Of a stretch of 64,000 nucleotides of DNA, positions 42,780 to 53,975 are shown piece after piece (positions within the stretch are counted from its first letter, which is position 1; each line of letters starts with the position of its first letter). The notes below the pieces were generated by a model. It was not told the DNA's origin. It did no database searches and saw only the letters and a program-made list of their open reading frames with translations. Source of the DNA: Hortaea werneckii (Eukaryota; Ascomycota; Dothideomycetes; Mycosphaerellales; Teratosphaeriaceae). The stretch covers positions 1 through 64,000 of the forward strand of contig JBAOKB010000047.1 of assembly GCA_037044905.1 (NCBI GenBank), given 5' to 3'. Both the position numbers and the translations under genes were made by a program.

Positions 42780-44328
42780 AAGCAGTCAAATCACGAATTT
42801 GTATACTGCGCGGATGACTAGAAGCAAAGAATGAACCACTACGAATTCAAAAGCGTTGCTACTTTGCCTATTCCTGAAACGACACATCAGACTTGAACTC
42901 TGGAGTAGCCTATCTTAACCGCATTCTTCGCCCCACCGAAATGTCCAGCGGAGAACCTGGCCATAGGAACTTGCATGACGAGGCGAAGAAGAATGACATC
43001 ATACGTTTGCTCCTTCATCCGTCACTCAAAAGCAAGGAAAACTTCTTCGAGGTACTTCTTCACCGTGGCCCTGGTGGAAGATTGGATGGACCAAGCCCAT
43101 TTCAATCGTCTGGGGTGTTGTGTGTAATCAAGACCGAGCCACGCTTCACGGAGACTATTGGAGGGCGAACTTCCAACGGGTCGAGTCATCAGTAGTGGGA
43201 TGCAGTGAGATGTCTGATGCGGGCGACTCTTACCTAGTCAGTGTGTCTTGCACTTTCGCTCAATACTTACTATGTACGATTGGGCGATTGTGGGGCCATC
43301 GGATTCTCTTGAGAGCAGGGAAGAAGTAGGTAGTTTCTGAAGGATCCTGCGGGCTTGGAGTAGCGCCTGGCTACAAGCAAACAACTGCCCGTCAATTTGG
43401 CCGAACGTTGGTTTGTCCTACCAAGACTTGGAACATTCTTTTCCAATCAAGCGTTCGTGGCTGTTGAGTCCTTCACTCGTCAGCCAGCCAGCCCTTCGTC
43501 GGGAAGATGCAAGCTTGTTACCAACGAGCTGCATGATATGCCCACAGTTTGTGGCGTTTACATCAATGCGCCCCACGTAGTACATACATGGACAGTACGA
43601 GGTCCGGTTGACTGAAGCTGTCTCTCGGATCTCAAACCGATTCTGGAGCCCGCAGTCTGCCACCGCTGCAATTGCGAGTGGCGGAAATGCTGCTCATTGC
43701 CGATTGAGGGTCTTGAAGGATCTCGGCTCGGCGCGTACTCGCGGTACACTTACTCTATCACGTAGTCGCATTCTCTTCACAAGTCAGCGGCATCACGACC
43801 CCGCCACATCATTCGAGGGCTGATACACAACCTGCATGCGCCACTCGCATTCCTATCGTGGCTTCTTGCGGATACCCATTTCTGCAATCCAAGCAGCTCT
43901 GGGGTCCAGACAGTGGACGCTGACCATCTAAGCGGCTTCCCCTTTTCGCGGCGTAGAACCTTTGGGATCGCACTGCGGCGCTCATCAACATTCAAGTGAG
44001 GCTTTGAACACGAGGACGAAAGGAGTCATCTCGCTGCGAGCAACTCAGGCGCATTTTAACCTAGACAAACCTATCATCTGTACCAGCAGAAGAGGAAGCT
44101 TCGACTTAAGGTTGGCGCGAACTGAGATGCTCCGGGCGGATCTCCCTACTAGCTCTATCGGATCTTTGTGAAATTGAGCTCATCACCTTGTACTAGTGAG
44201 TTCTCCGTCGAAATCACTCACCCATCAAGAATCTGCCAGCTTGCAGAATCTTCTTTCCTTGGGACAAAACCATGTTATGTTTGCTGGATCTGCCGTCACA
44301 AACTTTCTATCACCCTGGATAGCCCAGA
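42780..44328. other. 1.5-kb region without a recognisable gene
   Basis: Short frames only (for example 42893-43195), none with family features. Together with the RidA remnant and the spliced remnant upstream it makes 41.7-44.3 kb look like a decaying island inside the conserved region. Confidence 0.5.
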
Positions 44329-44949
44329 ATGGACCAACAGCAGAAGCACCTAGAGCCGAGCGGATCGCAGACGCCGGGATGGCGCAAAACCCGCTCGCCG
44401 CATTCTACAACACCGCACAATACCGAGGCCAATAACCCGGGCCTTCGGCAGTCAAGTGAACGGACGCACACGCCCCAGCAAGCCCAGAGTGGCCGAGGCG
44501 CTACTAATACCGCGCATCCGTTTGCTTTTATCATGTATGGTGCCCCTTCGGACTCAACGACACAGGCCCGCAAACGCGAAGTGCGGTCAGAGGCCGCAAA
44601 GCGCAGCGCGGAGCGGAGACGGAACACCATGGAGCAGAGACGATCCGAGCAGCGAGGTCGACGTGACACGTCCGTCCGAAGGAAGAAGGCTGAGGCCTCC
44701 CGTCATGCGTCCTCCCCGGCTCAACCGCACGCCGCATCCACCCCGTCTGTTTCGACGGAGTCCAGCCAAAACGACACCGGAGAGTCTGCGAGACCAGCTT
44801 CCCAGCCATCGCATCAACAGACCGCAGCGGCCCCGCGTGAAGTGAGCGTGCAAGCATCTGGACGCTTTCGCCAGTACGAGGAGGCAACTCCCGAAGCACC
44901 CAAGCTGCCGGGCGTAGCAGAGATCCTACGGCCGAGTCGTCCGCCTTGA
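44329..44949 (+). CDS. Hypothetical basic, disordered protein, 206 aa
   Basis: Intron-free frame from ATG 44329 (MDQQQKHLEPSGSQTPGWRK) to 44949. Mostly Ser/Thr/Gln/Arg. One segment stands out, residues about 65-110: FAFIMYGAPSDSTTQARKRE, VRSEAAKRSAERRR, then more Arg. A short hydrophobic motif followed by a basic helix of this kind is typical of the N-terminus of many fungal proteins with a Fungal_trans_2 domain, but that domain itself is absent here. Could be a short nuclear protein or the 5' part of a lost longer gene. The coding call rests on length and coherent composition only. Confidence 0.5.
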   Translation: MDQQQKHLEPSGSQTPGWRKTRSPHSTTPHNTEANNPGLRQSSERTHTPQQAQSGRGATNTAHPFAFIMYGAPSDSTTQARKREVRSEAAKRSAERRRNTMEQRRSEQRGRRDTSVRRKKAEASRHASSPAQPHAASTPSVSTESSQNDTGESARPASQPSHQQTAAAPREVSVQASGRFRQYEEATPEAPKLPGVAEILRPSRPP

Positions 44950-45911
44950 GCAATAAGCCTGCTGACGAGAGCCGTCGGCATTAAATCAGAATTCAGGCGC
45001 TCAGATCAGCGCTGAAAGGTATCCAAGAGCGAAGCAGTTGGCAGGGTTTAGTCTCACTTATGGCATTGGATGTTTGTCGTCGCCACAGAAGTTGTGAACG
45101 AAAACTCGCGCTACACGGCCAGTGCTCCTTCCTGACCATGGGGCCACAAGCAATGCAAGCGGATCGGGCTTGCCACTGCGTTCTAGCACCAATGGCCTGG
45201 TCAAAACTACAGCTTGAGGCTTGCAGAGCACCGTCATCCACATGGTCCGTCCATTTGTTCGCATTGGCTGCCTCTCCTCGGGACAAAGACTCCGTGAGCT
45301 TTAGTCAAAGATGTCGGTCTGGCGGACCAGAGAAAATAGCTGAAGAAAGTCATTTGCGCTTAACTAGTATGTGGCAAGGCGTGTGGCTGGGGACGTGATC
45401 ATGTAGGAGAGCTTTCACGAGGATATCGGGCGACATTACTCACCACACCACAGACCGCACGTTGACGCTGACCGAGGCATTCGAGGAAACTTTGCCCACC
45501 TGGAGCTTCTCGGTTGTGGGAGACATAAGGTGTGATTGGAGCCATTTACCTTGGAGGCAAGGACTATGTAATAAGTCGGGCAACCGAGCCCAAGAATCAA
45601 GAGAACATGCTACAATTCTCGCATGCCATACTCTTAGATTTCTATCCTGATTTCATGCCCAATGCGTGGGACATTAAACGCCCCTCCAAAGTCCATAGCT
45701 ATGTACAGACAGCATACAGACCACCTCTAGATTCCATAAATACGTTTGACGTCGTATCTTCATCTCGCGTGACCTTTTTTTGCCCCTCTCACACAAGTAA
45801 ACGGAGCCATGATTAAGCTGTCATCTTACCGGCTGCTGCAACAAGCTCAAACCACCCATCCTCTTGGAATCATACCTCCGCCCCTCAATCCCTGGGAACC
45901 AGTGCCCTTGA
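44950..45911. other. Intergenic region
   Basis: About 960 bases. Open frames on both strands lack recognisable features. No repeats. Confidence 0.5.
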
Positions 45912-46424
45912 TTACTGTTCCGGGAACTTAACGCCCACCAACCTATCCCGGACGAGATCCAAACTGACAGCGAAAATCTCCGCCTTCCCTTTCCCCTGCA
46001 CGACCTTGAACACCTTCAAATCCTCAGGCTCGCCCACCGTCTCCACCCGCTTAATCACTTCCCTATAATCCTCCGGCCACTTGACGGTCTCAGGACGAAT
46101 CTCCTCCGCCCGCACAGGGCCCTCGGGTTTCAAGGCCGACCTGACAAGATCCTCGAATTGGCCGTCGGAAGGGTAGGAGGCGTCGCCGCCGGCTTTGGAG
46201 ACGGAGTCCTTGTTCTTGGTGCGGGTGTCGGCGGCGTCGAGGGCGAGGACGAAGCCCTGGAAGGGGGCGTGGAGGTTCTGGAGGGCGGTGGGGACGGTGT
46301 CGACGGTGGGGTCCGATACGACGGGGGCGTGTTGTGGCGGTTGGGGTGCGGAGGGAGGGCCGTTCAAGGGTTCGACGCCGGTGGCTTCTTCGGCCGAGGC
46401 GAGGGTTGGGTTGTCGCCGACCAT
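45912..46424 (-). CDS. Conserved-looking small fungal protein, 170 aa
   Basis: ATG 46424 (MVGDNPTLASAEEATG), no intron. The N-terminal 60 residues are Pro/Ala-rich and disordered. The rest looks folded: LHAPFQGFVLALDAAD, QFEDLVRSALKPEGPVRAEE, DYREVIKRVETVGEPEDLKV and FAVSLDLVRDRLVGVKFPE at the C-terminus. Hydrophobic spacing is regular and codon use is GC-rich like the neighbours, so I take it as real. No family recognised, no signal peptide or membrane segment. Confidence 0.7.
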   Translation of the reverse strand: MVGDNPTLASAEEATGVEPLNGPPSAPQPPQHAPVVSDPTVDTVPTALQNLHAPFQGFVLALDAADTRTKNKDSVSKAGGDASYPSDGQFEDLVRSALKPEGPVRAEEIRPETVKWPEDYREVIKRVETVGEPEDLKVFKVVQGKGKAEIFAVSLDLVRDRLVGVKFPEQ

Positions 46425-47011
46425 TGTTGTGATGGTGGTATGGAACTGGTCTTGTGTTGGTGGGTAGTGACTTCACCGGTGATTCAAGGATTGATAGATG
46501 TCTAATTTCAACTAGTGATCTCGTGACCGGTCTTTTGGAGTATTGTACAAAGCTAAGGAAAGGGGAAGATTGCACGTGTTGGATGTAGGTAGTTTCGAAG
46601 AAGGAATTGGATGCATCACCCATGGATGTTTCACATGAGAGAATGACATCACACGTACGCAATGAGGCAGACACTCAAAACAAACAGCAAGCGTCTAGGT
46701 GAGGAAGACATAGGATAGGCATTGTGAATGTCCTTGTTCGTGCAGGGACGCGCATTTCAGAACGGGATTGGTATGGCATGCACAGCAGCCCTGCATGTGA
46801 CATAGATTCCGGGTGAAAGCTTGTTTGGCTGTGAGTTGGAGCCCGAAGCTCAGCGTGTTAAGCTCCCCCTGCACGCAGTCTCTTCCGTGCATGCCAATGC
46901 CAACATGACCGTTCGACGAAGATCCAGCTTCGCTTTACGACAGAAGGTCGAGAAAGTAAAGGGCGAGTCCGGTGAGGGAAAGCAACAAGAGCACATACAA
47001 ATTACAGAGAA
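46425..47011. other. Intergenic region
   Basis: Promoter of the 170-aa gene and 3' region of the membrane-protein gene that follows. No gene or repeat seen. Confidence 0.5.
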
Positions 47012-48379
47012 CTAAAGATCACCACACATGCCCAGCTCCCTCAACAAGTCCGACGCCAACACATCCACCCCGCCCGTAAACTGATCCTCAATGCCAAACC
47101 CAACAAAAAGCGTATCGTCCAGGTAGCCATGATACATCTGATCCCGGGACTTCCAGCTCATTGAGGTGACATACATCATTTCGGACTTATTCTTCCGCCC
47201 GCGGATCCAAAAGGGTTTCGAGGAGATGGCATGGAGCTCGAAGGGGGCACGCTGGTTGAAGAGGACGACGTAGGGTTCGTAGACGCTGTGGAAGTCGTAG
47301 TAGGCCTTGCGTTGGACAATGGTGAAGATGAAGGTGTTGGCTTCGGAGACTTTGCACGACGGGTCGGTGCTCTTGCACATGGTGATGGAGAGGGAGTTGG
47401 TGGCTTGGTGGATGGACTCGGGCAGCTTGGAGTCCGGCGGTGCCATGTATTTGCTCAAGCACTTTTCGTCTGTCCGACGGGCCTTTGGTGCGAGGTCCTC
47501 GCCGACCGAGCCGTCGGAGCCCAGTTTAGCATAGACTCGGTTAGGCGAGATATCATAGTGCATGTAGAGGTCGCCATGAAAGTCCCAAAACGGGAACCAG
47601 TTCTTCTCGATCGGAGCAATTGGTGGAGGCCGCTGAAGGTCGACGGGCAGAGAGAAGGGCTCATCCGCTCCACGAAAGTGTGCCCAGTCTACTAGGGCTC
47701 GAAAGTCCTGTATCCACTGTCCGAAGCAGTTATAGGAGGATTGCGAGCCGTAGATAACATACGGCTTCTCCGGGCCGCAGAAGACGCGTGCGTCGTGCGG
47801 GCCAATGTTGAAGTTGAAGAAAGACAGGTCGCCTTCACACCGTTCGCTGAAGGTGCTCGGGATGGGGAGGATAAGGGGCGACTGGATGCATTCGAGCGCG
47901 CCGGCCTTGAAATGCGCCTCGCACACGAGCTCGGTGAACCAGATGGGGTTGGAATCGTTCTTATACCGCTGCGCGACGATGAACCACGTCTCATTCAGCG
48001 TAGGATGCGGTACTATGTTCGGGTTCATCGCCGGGTATTCGCCAAAGTTAATGGGGAAGTAGCTGCCATCGCTGGTGATACTGGAGCTGATCTCATTGTG
48101 TGTCTCGGCGATGGCGTCGCTCGAAGGGCCTTTTATGGCCGCCGGTTTCGGTTTCGGTGTCGACGAAGGCTGGGACGCCGCTGCGGATGCTTGGAGCGCG
48201 TGTGCTTCCTGCTCATCGGTATGGCCCCTCCATGAATCCAACTGACTGCTCGCCCATTCCTTGACAGATGGAGATTGCTCCGAAACGCTGTCGCCGCCCC
48301 AGAAGAACAAGACCAGCACCAATAGCAACAGACCGACTCCCAGCGCAGGCACGACGCCCTTCTTCGGTTGTATCAACAT
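47012..48379 (-). CDS. Type II membrane protein of unknown function, 455 aa
   Basis: ATG 48379 (MLIQPKKGVVPAL), no intron. One membrane helix near the N-terminus (VGLLLLVLVLFFWGG, about residues 15-30), then a Ser/Ala/Pro linker and a folded luminal domain with sequons (LNETWF, KNDSNP). Conserved-looking blocks: PINFGEYPAMNPNIVPHPTL, WFTELVCEAHFKAGALEC, FFNFNIGPHDARVFCGPEKP, YVIYGSQSSYNCFGQWIQDF, WFPFWDFHGDLYMHYDISP, MYVTSMSWKSRDQMYHGYLD, LFVGFGIEDQFTGGVDVLAS. The repeated short strand motifs (GPEKPYVIYGSQ and the like) suggest a beta-propeller of the kind seen in glycosidase-related and mannosyltransferase-like fungal proteins. That is an inference. Probably a Golgi or secretory-pathway protein. 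Confidence 0.82.
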   Translation of the reverse strand: MLIQPKKGVVPALGVGLLLLVLVLFFWGGDSVSEQSPSVKEWASSQLDSWRGHTDEQEAHALQASAAASQPSSTPKPKPAAIKGPSSDAIAETHNEISSSITSDGSYFPINFGEYPAMNPNIVPHPTLNETWFIVAQRYKNDSNPIWFTELVCEAHFKAGALECIQSPLILPIPSTFSERCEGDLSFFNFNIGPHDARVFCGPEKPYVIYGSQSSYNCFGQWIQDFRALVDWAHFRGADEPFSLPVDLQRPPPIAPIEKNWFPFWDFHGDLYMHYDISPNRVYAKLGSDGSVGEDLAPKARRTDEKCLSKYMAPPDSKLPESIHQATNSLSITMCKSTDPSCKVSEANTFIFTIVQRKAYYDFHSVYEPYVVLFNQRAPFELHAISSKPFWIRGRKNKSEMMYVTSMSWKSRDQMYHGYLDDTLFVGFGIEDQFTGGVDVLASDLLRELGMCGDL

Positions 48380-49475
48380 CCTGGCGGACGGACGTGCCTA
48401 CAGCGCGCACACGCGGAAAGTCACCACACCACTCACCGCGCGCTGAGCATGATCTACCAGCTCGACTACTGGCTTCCGCCTCCAAGGAGGGTCGCGGACA
48501 AGCCAGCCCTGGCACTAGCTTGACCAGATCCCAAGACGGTTTAAGCTAACATTAAGTCTAAATTGCGCAGACAGCTCTAGCTCCTGGGCAAAGGTTCCCG
48601 TCAAAGCGCGAGGTGCTGCAGGGTAGTTGGTGGGCTGATGAGGAAGAAAAGACGCGCGCTTTTTCGCGGCGCACGCGCGGGTGTCCCAAGGTTCGCACGC
48701 GGTTGAGCGCCTCGGTCGATATCTCCGCGATGCAATTGATCGCGACTATCTCAGACGGGACGGGCGGCAGGTGAAGTCACTGAAGGTGAGGAGACGCGAA
48801 GGTAAAGTTGGACCACCGCCCACGATCTGGTTTGAGAGGAAGGGAAAAGCAGCTCCAGCCGAGCCTTACCCCCAAAATTCACATGCTCTCGGCGAAAGAG
48901 ATCAACGCCTTGCCCCCTCCCCACGGCCGCTTCGGTGCTTTCGGCCTCGGTTTGCGCAAAGACACCAACAAGGGGAAGCGGGCAGGAAGGAAGGGGGAAA
49001 CGTGGAGGCCAATAAAGTTTGGTGTGAAGTTAATCATAATACCCTCACACAAGAAAAGCCATTTAGACTTTATGCGAATCCTAAAAACGGAGGTGGAAGG
49101 GCTCATCAAATTCGAGTGTCCCATCGTAAATTGAGGCGCGTATGAGCTAATTATTTGGATCCTTCTACAGCGGTGATAATACGCCACTCCTAATCTCTGA
49201 TATATGGCCGCCCCATCTCCTCAATCGGCTCCAGATGGCGCGGAAACGCGGCGGGACCCTTGTCGGCCTCTGACGGACGCAGGCGTGCGGCGCCGGAAGC
49301 CGAAGTTTTGTGCGCGGTCACGTGCTCAATGGCAGGTGCTAACCAATACACAGTATGGTGTAGGAACATGCCAAACGGCACCGCGATGCAAGGAAATGCA
49401 TATTGTACAGACATTGCCGTTGCTCAGACGCTATAATAATGCTTCGCTAAATGTACATTGCAAGTCATACCGCAC
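48380..49475. other. 1.1-kb intergenic region
   Basis: Two overlapping plus-strand frames (48681-49145 and 48808-49134) exist but show no protein family features and overlap in different frames, so I do not call either. A GC-rich promoter for the membrane-protein gene is expected near 48.4-48.7 kb. Confidence 0.5.
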
Positions 49476-50978
49476 TCAGGCTCTGTTCTCTGCATTCCGC
49501 CGATCCTCCTCCGGACGAGCCTCGAACTTGGAATATAGCCACGCTGAGAAGCGCAAGCTGGGGTTGTCAATGACTGCGGTAGCAATCTCCGCGACCAAAA
49601 GGGTGAAAGGCAGCAGGATGATGTGCGGGACGAAGAAGGAAAACTCCAGTGCATATGGGCCAATCCTAGGCATCGGCATCCTATTGACCCAGTGCGGAAT
49701 CGTCCCGGCGTGCTGCTCGCGTGTCCAGCCCACAGCTGCGTAGAGTCGGTCGCCGAGAGTCCAGAGAATCGGCCCGTGTACTAGATAGAGCATGTATGAG
49801 ATGCGGCAGAGGTACAAGCAGAATCTCGTCTCAAAGAATCGTTTCAGCCAAGGGATCCGGCCACTGCTAAGGATCATGAAAATGGCCGCAAAGAAGAGGA
49901 AGAACCATTTGTAGTCGAAGACAGCCTGAGGAACAATCCACGACGCCGCATACCAGCCTGGCGTCTCGCGTAGGACCTGGATCTCTGCTGAGAAGGAGGG
50001 GACACTGCCCAGCACAAATGCCATGAACAGCATGAAGTAGGAGACAGGCTGTTCGAGGAAACTCAGATTCGTGAGCCAGGAAGGCAATTCATTCGCCGTT
50101 GCCATCATGTCGAAGTCCGCGATCATCATGCCCGCCATGAACATGGCAAAGTGCGCACCGTCCGCGATGTACATGAAGTAGTAGACGAGTGCAAGCTCAC
50201 CCCAGAATCGGGCTCTGCGCGTGCATCGGGAGAAGGCCATGACTGCGGTGTAGATGACAATGGAGCCCTTGAACTCGACGGGAATGGACCAGGTGTGGGG
50301 GTTGTAGTCTATCCAGGGCTCGCCTCCAGTGCGGAAGATGAAGGTATAGCTCTTCAGATCGATGTACCACTTCCAAATTCCAGCTCGGAAGTTGGGCTCC
50401 GGGATGAAGTTGCCCCAGATGCCAAAGATATGCCACAGACAGACCATCATGAAGGTGGTGGCTAGGATGGGGAGGAACAGCCGCAACCATCTTCTGAACA
50501 GCGCAGACGCAATGTTGTCGCCGAGCTTGGTATACTCGCCCGCATTGATCAGTGCCAGGGGCTTGGTTGAGAGGACATAGCCGGAAAGCACGAAGAATGT
50601 GGCCACAGCGAAGTGGCCTCCATTCACAAACACACGAATTCCAGGCAAAGTCGCGAAGTAATACTGTCCTTCATAACCCCATCCATTCTGCAATCTCTTC
50701 TCCGACTCCATCGCTTCGTGCGCCCAGAGACAGTGGTGGTGCCAGTAGACCAGAAACGCCGCGAAGCCTCGCAATCCATCGAGGTAGGCTGTACGGCGTA
50801 GCTTGCCATTCTTCTTGTCCGACTTCCTGCTGAGGAAGGATGGCTTCACGACTGTCAACGCGCAATGAGCTGCATAGGAGAGGCTGCGCGTCCAGTCCTG
50901 GCGGGTGTTTGGCGTCTCTTCCTCCACGTCCAAGGACTCGGTGTCCTTCTCCAGCAGGCCCATTTGCTGCGTGACCAT
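49476..50978 (-). CDS. Acyltransferase-3 family membrane protein, 500 aa
   Basis: Family members transfer acyl groups across or at membranes (for example O-acetylation of sugars or sterol-like substrates). ATG 50978 (MVTQQMGLLEKDTESL); the frame is open upstream but has no earlier ATG. The signature YLDGLRGFAAFLVYWHHH (about 65-82) carries the conserved catalytic-type His. Then come FFVLSGYVLS (about 150), which is typical of the family, and about ten membrane helices, including LFLPILATTFMMVCLWHIF, GSIVIYTAVMAFS, YFMLFMAFVLGSVPSF and WFFLFFAAIFMILSSG, then CLYLCRISYMLYLVHGPILW. The spacing fits the family. No intron. Substrate cannot be read from sequence; a Golgi or plasma-membrane site is inferred. 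Confidence 0.93.
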   Translation of the reverse strand: MVTQQMGLLEKDTESLDVEEETPNTRQDWTRSLSYAAHCALTVVKPSFLSRKSDKKNGKLRRTAYLDGLRGFAAFLVYWHHHCLWAHEAMESEKRLQNGWGYEGQYYFATLPGIRVFVNGGHFAVATFFVLSGYVLSTKPLALINAGEYTKLGDNIASALFRRWLRLFLPILATTFMMVCLWHIFGIWGNFIPEPNFRAGIWKWYIDLKSYTFIFRTGGEPWIDYNPHTWSIPVEFKGSIVIYTAVMAFSRCTRRARFWGELALVYYFMYIADGAHFAMFMAGMMIADFDMMATANELPSWLTNLSFLEQPVSYFMLFMAFVLGSVPSFSAEIQVLRETPGWYAASWIVPQAVFDYKWFFLFFAAIFMILSSGRIPWLKRFFETRFCLYLCRISYMLYLVHGPILWTLGDRLYAAVGWTREQHAGTIPHWVNRMPMPRIGPYALEFSFFVPHIILLPFTLLVAEIATAVIDNPSLRFSAWLYSKFEARPEEDRRNAENRA

Positions 50979-52633
50979 TCTGACCCGGCGAATGGAGCCG
51001 ACCGTGTCGCAGTGGCAGAACAAGGAGGGCTACAAAGCCTGTGAGCGACTATACGGTGGTGTTCTGACAATCTCGCAGATGACGTTGGAAGGGAATTGGT
51101 CCGTTCTCAGAGAGAGAGAGAGAGAGAGAGCTCCGAGTTGTTCAGCCGAAATCGACTATCTGAAAGTTTGAGAGTCGACGAGGGGAGCTTCGAGCCTCGG
51201 ACCCATCGACTCCCTGGGGAAAGGAATAGGAGCAATCGGAAGGATGCACTTACCACGGGAAACAGCCAACGAGCCAAGCAGCGAGAGGGTTTGTCCCCGC
51301 CGGTTCCTCACCCAGACATGGCACTGGGATTCACAGCTACTGTAATAATTGTTATTATTGTGTATGATTAGTCCAACCCAGTCTGGATTCAGCATTCAAC
51401 GGATTAGGAGGTCTGTGCACCTGCTTTCGCGGACTGTAGGTGGGAGGCCCCCTTTCCAGTACAGTCCAGTACAGTACACTAGGCCATGGGCGAGAAGAAG
51501 CTCATCGATAGCGCGGCCGAGGTTGAAATTGCGCTCGTGCGTGCAGGGCTCTCATCAAGCCCACATGTGAAAAGCAACGGCGGGCGAAAAAGGTCGATCA
51601 CCTTTACCCCCCTGCTATACATGACTCTGCTGGGTGTGACGGCGTGGCGGGAGATGGCGCAACTTCGCCGATGGAGGACCAGTCGTCTGTGTCCTCCTAT
51701 CAAACCCGATCGAGGGAATATGTTGATCATTGGGACAGAACCGAGGGAGACGAATACGGGCGGAAGCAGCCGATATTATTAGGCGCGGCGTGAACATACT
51801 TCCCAGATGTGTACCTGCTTCTCCGCGTTCAGCAGTTGTTCGGCTGGGAGCATGAGCAGCGGGCGAGCAGCGGCAGCCGACAGAGCCGACGGCTGCAGGT
51901 GTGTCTACGCTCCTACGCCACTCGTCGGGATTGGGATTCTCTACCCCGCTACGCTAATCACGGCTAGCGGGCCACGACCACCGACGGTTGCAACTATCAA
52001 CCGCCCTGAATGAGAACTTCCGCCGTCTATACCTTGTCATCTCCATCACGCTTGGCAAGGCTTGTGCACCGAGCCTCGGCCCCGTACCATGGCGCCGCCA
52101 CTTGCCCGCGTCGTCTTTGGTCCTTGTTGGGCCCGGCCATAGCGTCAAATGAAGATGGACTGTGTACGCCCCATTGATTGTTTCACCCAACTTCCCCCCC
52201 CCCCAAGCTATTCCTCATCTTCTCGGCTCGATTGTCCCCTCCACAACCTACCCACCACCCTCCCAGTAATCCCTTCCTTTGCCCTTGCACATACTGTACT
52301 CGTAATAGCAGCTCGCGGTGAGGTGGACTTCCTCGACGACGACGACGCCGACGCCACCCTGTCGGTCAACTTCACGGAAAGGTCTCCCGACAATTCGCAT
52401 CAACTGAGCGTTGGCGGTCCGATCGAAGCGTGAACCCACTAGTCAAAGGCATGACGCGCGCCTCCTAAACCAGACAACTTAATTGCTATCACATTCGCTC
52501 CCCAGCACATCTGGAACACCGGCGCTCCCCATCCAGGCCCACGCTACAGCCACAAGGCGCCTCGTATCAAGAGGCCCTTCCCTTCACACCATCCATCGTG
52601 GCTTCACCATCGTCCGACATCATCGACGAGAAA
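50979..52633. other. 1.65-kb divergent promoter region with (AG)11
   Basis: Between the divergent acyltransferase and GT32 genes. Contains (AG)11 at 51109-51130 and a C-run at about 52196-52205. A frame at 51486-51782 has no family features. Pyrimidine-rich stretches at 52.15-52.3 kb may belong to the GT32 promoter/5' UTR. Confidence 0.6.
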
Positions 52634-53975
52634 ATGAATTGGGACACCAAGCGCTACGCCGATGCCACCAAGCGCTACACTGACTACTTCTCCCCCAAGC
52701 CAGAAGTAACAGTACCCAAGCAGATCAAGAGGACCTTCCCGGCTCTCGCAGCCATCATCTTGCTGCTGCTCTTCCTCTCGGGATCCTTCAGCAATGTCAA
52801 CTCCCGCTTCTGGTCGTCGACCGACCCACGCTTCCCGCGGAAAATCTGGCAAATCTGGAAGGTCGGCTCTCTGGACTTCCAGATCAAAGACCTAGAGGTC
52901 GCCCGCAGCTGGATCCAGAAGAACCCCACGTACAGATATGAAGTCTTGACCGACGACAATGACATGGCGTACGTGGAGCGAGAATACGGTCCCGACGGCC
53001 TCAACCGCCTGGACATTGTGCACGTGTACAAGAACCTGAACCTCAAGATCATCAAGGCTGATCTCCTCCGTTACATGGTCATGTACGTCGAGGGCGGACT
53101 TTACACCGACATCGACGTCGAAGCCGTGAGGCCGATTTCCAAGTTCATTCCTGAACGGTACAACGAACGCGACGTGGACATGGTGGTCGGTGTTGAGATC
53201 GACGAGCCGCTCTTTGCGGACCATCCAGTCTTGGGTCCGAAGTGCCAGTCCTTCGTGCAGTGGACGGTAAGTTAGCCAGTCAATTTTCTGCATTGGCAGC
53301 AAACCTTACTGACAGCATTTGTAGTTCATGTGCAAGCCTCGCCTGCCGGTCATGATGCGCTTGATTGAGACGATCATGGCATGGCTGAAACAGGTGGCCG
53401 AGGAGCAGGGTGTCACCATCGCCGCCATCCAGCTCGATTTCGATCAAGTCATCAGTGGCACTGGGCCATCCGCTTTCACCAAAGCCATCCTGGCCGAAAT
53501 GTCCGAGCGTGAGGGTCGCGACGTGAAATGGAAGACTTTCTCGGACATGGAAGAGTCCAAACTCGTCGGCAACATCCTCGTTAACAACGTCGAAGCCTTC
53601 GCCGCCGGTCAAGGCCACTCCAACGCCGGTAACCACGAGTCACGTCACTCCCTAGTTAAGCACCACTACCACGCCTCTCACTGGCCCGAACAGCACCCCC
53701 GCTTCAACCACCCCATGTACGGCGAAGTCGAGAGGTGCAACTGGGATTGGAACTGCGTGAAGCAATGGGATCAGGACACGGCAGACTGGGAGACGCTCCC
53801 GGAGGAAGAGAAGAATCGACGGTTGGCACAGAAGGAGTTCGAGGATCGCGAGCGAGAAGAGCGCGAGCGGATCGAACGCGAGCGCGAGGAGCGCGAACAA
53901 CTCGAGCGGGAACAGCGGGAGCAACGGGAGAAGGAAGACCGCGCGCGTAAGGAACAGGGAGGTCTGGTCTCATAG
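52634..53975 (+). CDS. Glycosyltransferase family 32 (Och1-like), two exons
   Basis: Type II Golgi glycosyltransferase using a nucleotide sugar. Exon 1 52634-53266, intron 53267-53324 (58 nt; GTAAGT ... TTGTAG), exon 2 53325-53975; 427 aa. ATG 52634 (MNWDTKRYADATKRY); upstream codons in the frame have no ATG. Membrane helix at about 38-52 (FPALAAIILLLLFLSGS). GT32 landmarks: PRKIWQIWKVG, NPTYRYEVLTDD, IIKADLLRYMVMYVEGGLY and the DxD motif in TDIDVEAV (metal and sugar-nucleotide binding). The C-terminus is unusual: about 50 residues made almost entirely of Glu/Arg/Gln (EDREREERERIERERE ...), a probable charged helix not typical of Och1. Role likely in N-glycan or glycolipid mannosylation. Confidence 0.92.

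Noticed and set aside
48681..49145. Two overlapping plus-strand frames upstream of the membrane-protein gene
   Set aside because: They overlap in different frames, are of mixed composition and show no domain. A promoter region is more likely.
51486..51782. 98-codon plus-strand frame before the GT32 gene
   Set aside because: No conserved features; an overlapping minus-strand frame is equally open.
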